A stretch of 64,000 bases of DNA, taken from positions 29,419-93,418 of the forward strand of contig MHBH01000052.1 in assembly GCA_001804805.1 (NCBI GenBank), in the 5' to 3' direction. The stretch is from Lentisphaerae bacterium GWF2_49_21 (lineage in GTDB: Bacteria; Verrucomicrobiota; Lentisphaeria; Victivallales; GWF2-50-93). Under the pieces are notes generated by a model. It was given only the letters and a program-made list of their open reading frames with translations. It made no database searches and was not told the origin of the DNA. Shown here one piece after another: positions 61,817 to 64,000 of the stretch (within the stretch, counting starts at the first letter, position 1; each line of letters opens with the position of its first letter). The position numbers were made by a program, and so were the translations under genes.

Positions 61817-62452
61817 TTATGCTGCCAGAAGCTTGTTAACTACGTCAACAGCGGAAGCAGCGTCGGCGGCATAGCCGTCAGCACCGATTTCCTTGGCGAA
61901 ACTGTCTGTAAGAGGAGCACCACCGACGATTGTCTTTGCCTTGACACCAGAGGTCTTAAGGGCATCGATTGTGGTCTTCATAGAACCCATTGTCGTCGTA
62001 AGCAGCGCGCTCATTGCAATGACCTGAGCCTTTTTCTCCTTGACGGTGTCAATGAATTTCTGGGGTTCGACGTTCACTCCGAGATCTATAACTTCATATC
62101 CAGCTCCTTCAAGCATCATTCTTACAAGGTTTTTGCCGATGTCATGCAGATCTCCCTTTACTGTTCCTATGCAGACAATACCTTTTGCTTTGACATCCGC
62201 CGCCTTGAGATGCGGTTTCAGAACGGCCATCCCGGAATTCATGGCTCTTGCGGCGATGAGGACTTCAGGAACATAGACCTGGTTGTTCTTGAATTTCTCA
62301 CCAATGATAGCCATTGCAGCAATGAGTCCGTCGCTGAGGATTTTTCCGACAGGAATTTTTTCCTTCACAGCCTGCTCACAGAGATTTTTTACGTCGTTTG
62401 CTTTGCCTTTCATCAGATTCTCTTTGATTGAATTCAGGAGTTCTGCGCTCAT
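61817..62452 (-). CDS. Corrinoid (cobalamin-binding) protein, MtbC/MtmC-like
   Basis: About 211 residues: an N-terminal helical B12-binding cap (LCEQAVKEKIPVGKILSDGLIAAM) and a C-terminal B12-binding fold with GTVKGDLHDIGKNLV near 97 (the DxHxxG motif whose His ligands cobalt) and the SALLTTTMGSM and VGGAPL loops. It carries methyl groups on cobalamin for a methyltransferase system. No methyltransferase partner is in the window. Divergent from the PocR-AraC gene, ends in a strong terminator. Confidence 0.93.
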   Translation of the reverse strand: MSAELLNSIKENLMKGKANDVKNLCEQAVKEKIPVGKILSDGLIAAMAIIGEKFKNNQVYVPEVLIAARAMNSGMAVLKPHLKAADVKAKGIVCIGTVKGDLHDIGKNLVRMMLEGAGYEVIDLGVNVEPQKFIDTVKEKKAQVIAMSALLTTTMGSMKTTIDALKTSGVKAKTIVGGAPLTDSFAKEIGADGYAADAASAVDVVNKLLAA

Positions 62453-62573
62453 AAAATTCCTTTCCGTTTTAAAATTTCAGCATTGCCTATTTAAAAATAA
62501 CATGCTATATTTTACCAATAATAACTATAGATACTATGATAAAAATATAAAATATTTGTAATTAACTGCAAAA

Positions 62574-63836
62574 ATGGACGAAAGCTTTTACAAAAGAATT
62601 GAGGCAGTCCTCGAGAATCTTGATAACCACGCACACTGCGGAGGTGTTTATCACGATATAGAGGGAAAGTCTTTCCCCAAGGTTGGAAAGGCTTTCTGCC
62701 GACTTTGTGCAGCATGTGTTTTCCATTCAAAGGCCGGAGATTTCTGCAGGCAGGCGGCCCGTGCCGGAGCCTATCAGTCCCAGATCAAAGGAGATGTCCA
62801 CTATTTCAAATGCTGGCTTGGGCTTTATGGAATTGTAATCCCTGTTTCCCCGGACGGCGAAAAAATAATAGGAGCGATTGAGATAGGAGGTCTTCTTCCA
62901 AAAGGCGAACTCCAGAAAATCCAGCACAATATGATATCGACCCTTTCCGCGATTGACTCCGGAGAAAAGCTCCAGCATTTCATAAACGCCTTCCAGGGAA
63001 TAGAGGAAATGCCCAATGTTGAAATGGAAAAGATAGGAGAGTTTCTCAAGGAGGCTGTATTGTCCTCCGGGCTCCTGTCAGCTGAAAAATTTTCAGAGAG
63101 GAACGCCCTGTGGAAACAGCAGGAGAGGCTGGCCGTCGGCATGGAGGCCCTCAGTTCGATCCGGGAGGAGAGAAGGAAAAGGATTTTGATGTGTGCTGAG
63201 GATCTTTCCAGTCTTTTCCAATCCGGCAAAGAACCCGATTTCCTGAAGAAGACTGATGAACTGCTAAGCCTTATTCTTCTTGAATCATCACAGGACATAA
63301 GCAAGGTGAAAGCTTATCTGGCCATGGTCGTGACCATCCTTTCCATGAATTTTCTTCTCAAGGGGGAGAAATGGTCCAAGATAATGACTGTAAACAACCT
63401 CTATCTTGAAGAAATTGTAAAATTCGAGGACATTAAGGAGATTTGCTTCTGGTTTGAAAGACTTACTCTTAAGCTTTTCAGGAACATACATATTGAAAAA
63501 AAGAATGAGGATGTTTCTGAAAAGGTGATATCATATCTGCATAAGCGTTTCAGCGAAAACATAAGACTTGTGGAAGTTGCGAAGTTCGCAGGAGCCAGCA
63601 CTTCCGGAGTCATGCATAAGCTTAAAAAGGAGACTGGACAGACATTCTCTCAGCACATGAACTCCATAAGGGTAAAAGAGGCAAAAAGACTTCTTGCATT
63701 CACATCTCTTCCTCTCGGGGAGATAAGTCAGAGATGCGGGTTCCGGGACCAGAGTTATTTTACAAAGGTGTTTTCCAAGACTGTCAATATTGGACCGAGG
63801 GAGTTCAGGAAGATGCTCGTCAACGCGAGCCAATAG
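62574..63836 (+). CDS. AraC-family regulator with PocR-type sensor domain
   Basis: The 420-residue protein has an N-terminal PocR-like sensor domain (about 15-130) with FCRLCAACVFHS, FCRQAARAGAYQ and YFKCWLGLYGIVIPV, whose cysteines may bind a ligand or metal, and a C-terminal AraC helix-turn-helix pair (LVEVAKFAGASTSGVMHKLKKETG, then EISQRCGFRDQSYFTKVFSKTV). Members respond to small molecules in C3 or methyl metabolism. Divergent from the corrinoid gene, it likely controls it. The 3' end overlaps the end of the tolC-like gene by 17 bp. Confidence 0.9.
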   Translation: MDESFYKRIEAVLENLDNHAHCGGVYHDIEGKSFPKVGKAFCRLCAACVFHSKAGDFCRQAARAGAYQSQIKGDVHYFKCWLGLYGIVIPVSPDGEKIIGAIEIGGLLPKGELQKIQHNMISTLSAIDSGEKLQHFINAFQGIEEMPNVEMEKIGEFLKEAVLSSGLLSAEKFSERNALWKQQERLAVGMEALSSIREERRKRILMCAEDLSSLFQSGKEPDFLKKTDELLSLILLESSQDISKVKAYLAMVVTILSMNFLLKGEKWSKIMTVNNLYLEEIVKFEDIKEICFWFERLTLKLFRNIHIEKKNEDVSEKVISYLHKRFSENIRLVEVAKFAGASTSGVMHKLKKETGQTFSQHMNSIRVKEAKRLLAFTSLPLGEISQRCGFRDQSYFTKVFSKTVNIGPREFRKMLVNASQ

Positions 63837-64000
63837 CGGCTTCCATCTGTGCCTTTGCGTTCTCGAGGTTGACGCGCGAGCTTGCAAGATCTGCCTCGGC
63901 CTTCACAAGGTCCGACTGGGCCTGGTTGACGCGTGTCAGGTTCGTGTTGCCGGCCTTGTACTCCTCCTCGACCAGGTCGCGTGTCTTCTGCACGAGCCCG
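63820..64000 (-). CDS. TolC-like outer membrane factor, 3' end (partial)
   Basis: The last 59 codons read EYKAGNTNLTRVNQAQSDLVKAE and ADLASSRVNLENAKAQMEAAIG, the long helical repeat of TolC/OEP outer membrane efflux proteins, and end in a TGA at 63820. The rest lies beyond the window. Codons are clearly more GC-rich than the genes to the left (e.g. ACGCGC, GAGGAGGAG). It would be the outer membrane channel of an efflux system. Confidence 0.82.
   Translation of the reverse strand, partial: GLVQKTRDLVEEEYKAGNTNLTRVNQAQSDLVKAEADLASSRVNLENAKAQMEAAIGSR

Noticed and set aside
1..64000. CRISPR array, prophage or rRNA operon
   Set aside because: No regularly spaced repeats, no phage structural or integrase genes, and no rRNA sequence were seen.

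Overview
The window is one contiguous piece of a bacterial chromosome with moderate-to-low GC and dense, mostly co-directional gene blocks. Gene content points to a Gram-negative, anaerobic or microaerophilic member of the PVC superphylum, perhaps Lentisphaerota. Supporting signs are a lipid-A-type glycosyltransferase cluster, a TolC-like protein, several type IV pilus/secretion ATPases, a hybrid cluster protein (Hcp), a corrinoid protein with a PocR-type regulator, polysaccharide-active enzymes (GH16, PL5, GH65) and a short alanyl-tRNA synthetase. No rRNA or other decisive phylogenetic marker is present, so the assignment is an inference.

Layout. 1-2743 (+): an overlapping operon of GT2, a small LpxB-N-like membrane protein and a GT39/ArnT-like transferase. 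2810-8803 (-): glutamate synthase gltD and gltB. 9000-11624 (+): an unusual KaiC-like/PEP-binding-domain protein. 11636-13849 (-): SIS isomerase, uppS and cdsA. 13850-14084: a very AT-rich spacer before dnaN and recF (14085-16303, +). 16477-20857 (+): a metalloenzyme, a DUF1015 protein, a small monooxygenase, a DEAD-box helicase and a GNAT acetyltransferase.

20.9-32.7 kb is the most accessory-looking part. It starts with a broken second copy of hcp (20919-21997, -), an unidentified gene fragment and a 101-bp inverted-repeat element. Next comes a four-gene, translationally coupled (+) cassette: ArsR-rhodanese regulator, nucleoside phosphorylase, methyltransferase and DsrE-like protein. Matching direct repeats lie on both sides of it and an IS91-type transposase remnant lies at its 3' side. 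After that comes a long (-) operon that reads rrf2 > ferredoxin-like > cupin > HD > hcp > HPP > nirBD. It is headed by a perfect inverted-repeat operator and looks like a nitrite / NO / hydroxylamine handling unit under an NsrR-like Fe-S regulator.

32.8-44.2 kb: xseB, a lipoprotein, a GH65 phosphorylase fused to beta-phosphoglucomutase, a DMT transporter, UDP-sugar epimerase and dehydrogenase, an ECF sigma/anti-sigma/membrane-protein unit, a NifU-like protein and a PL5 alginate-lyase-like gene with a doubtful 5' end. 44.2-53.4 kb: STAS protein, alaS lacking the usual C-terminal part, carA, a secreted GH16 enzyme, comEC with a degenerate C-terminal domain, and a mannose-1-phosphate guanylyltransferase. 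53.4-61.6 kb (-): pilC, pilT, two pilB/gspE ATPases, a tRNA-Thr(TGT) on the + strand, a small HhH protein and a third GspE-type ATPase that carries an N-terminal excisionase-like HTH. 61.8-64.0 kb: a corrinoid protein with a strong terminator, a divergent PocR-AraC regulator, and the 3' end of a GC-richer tolC-like gene.

The candidates most worth a second look are the ArsR-rhodanese cassette between direct repeats, the Rrf2/Hcp/HPP/NirBD operon with its operator, and the HTH-GspE fusion.
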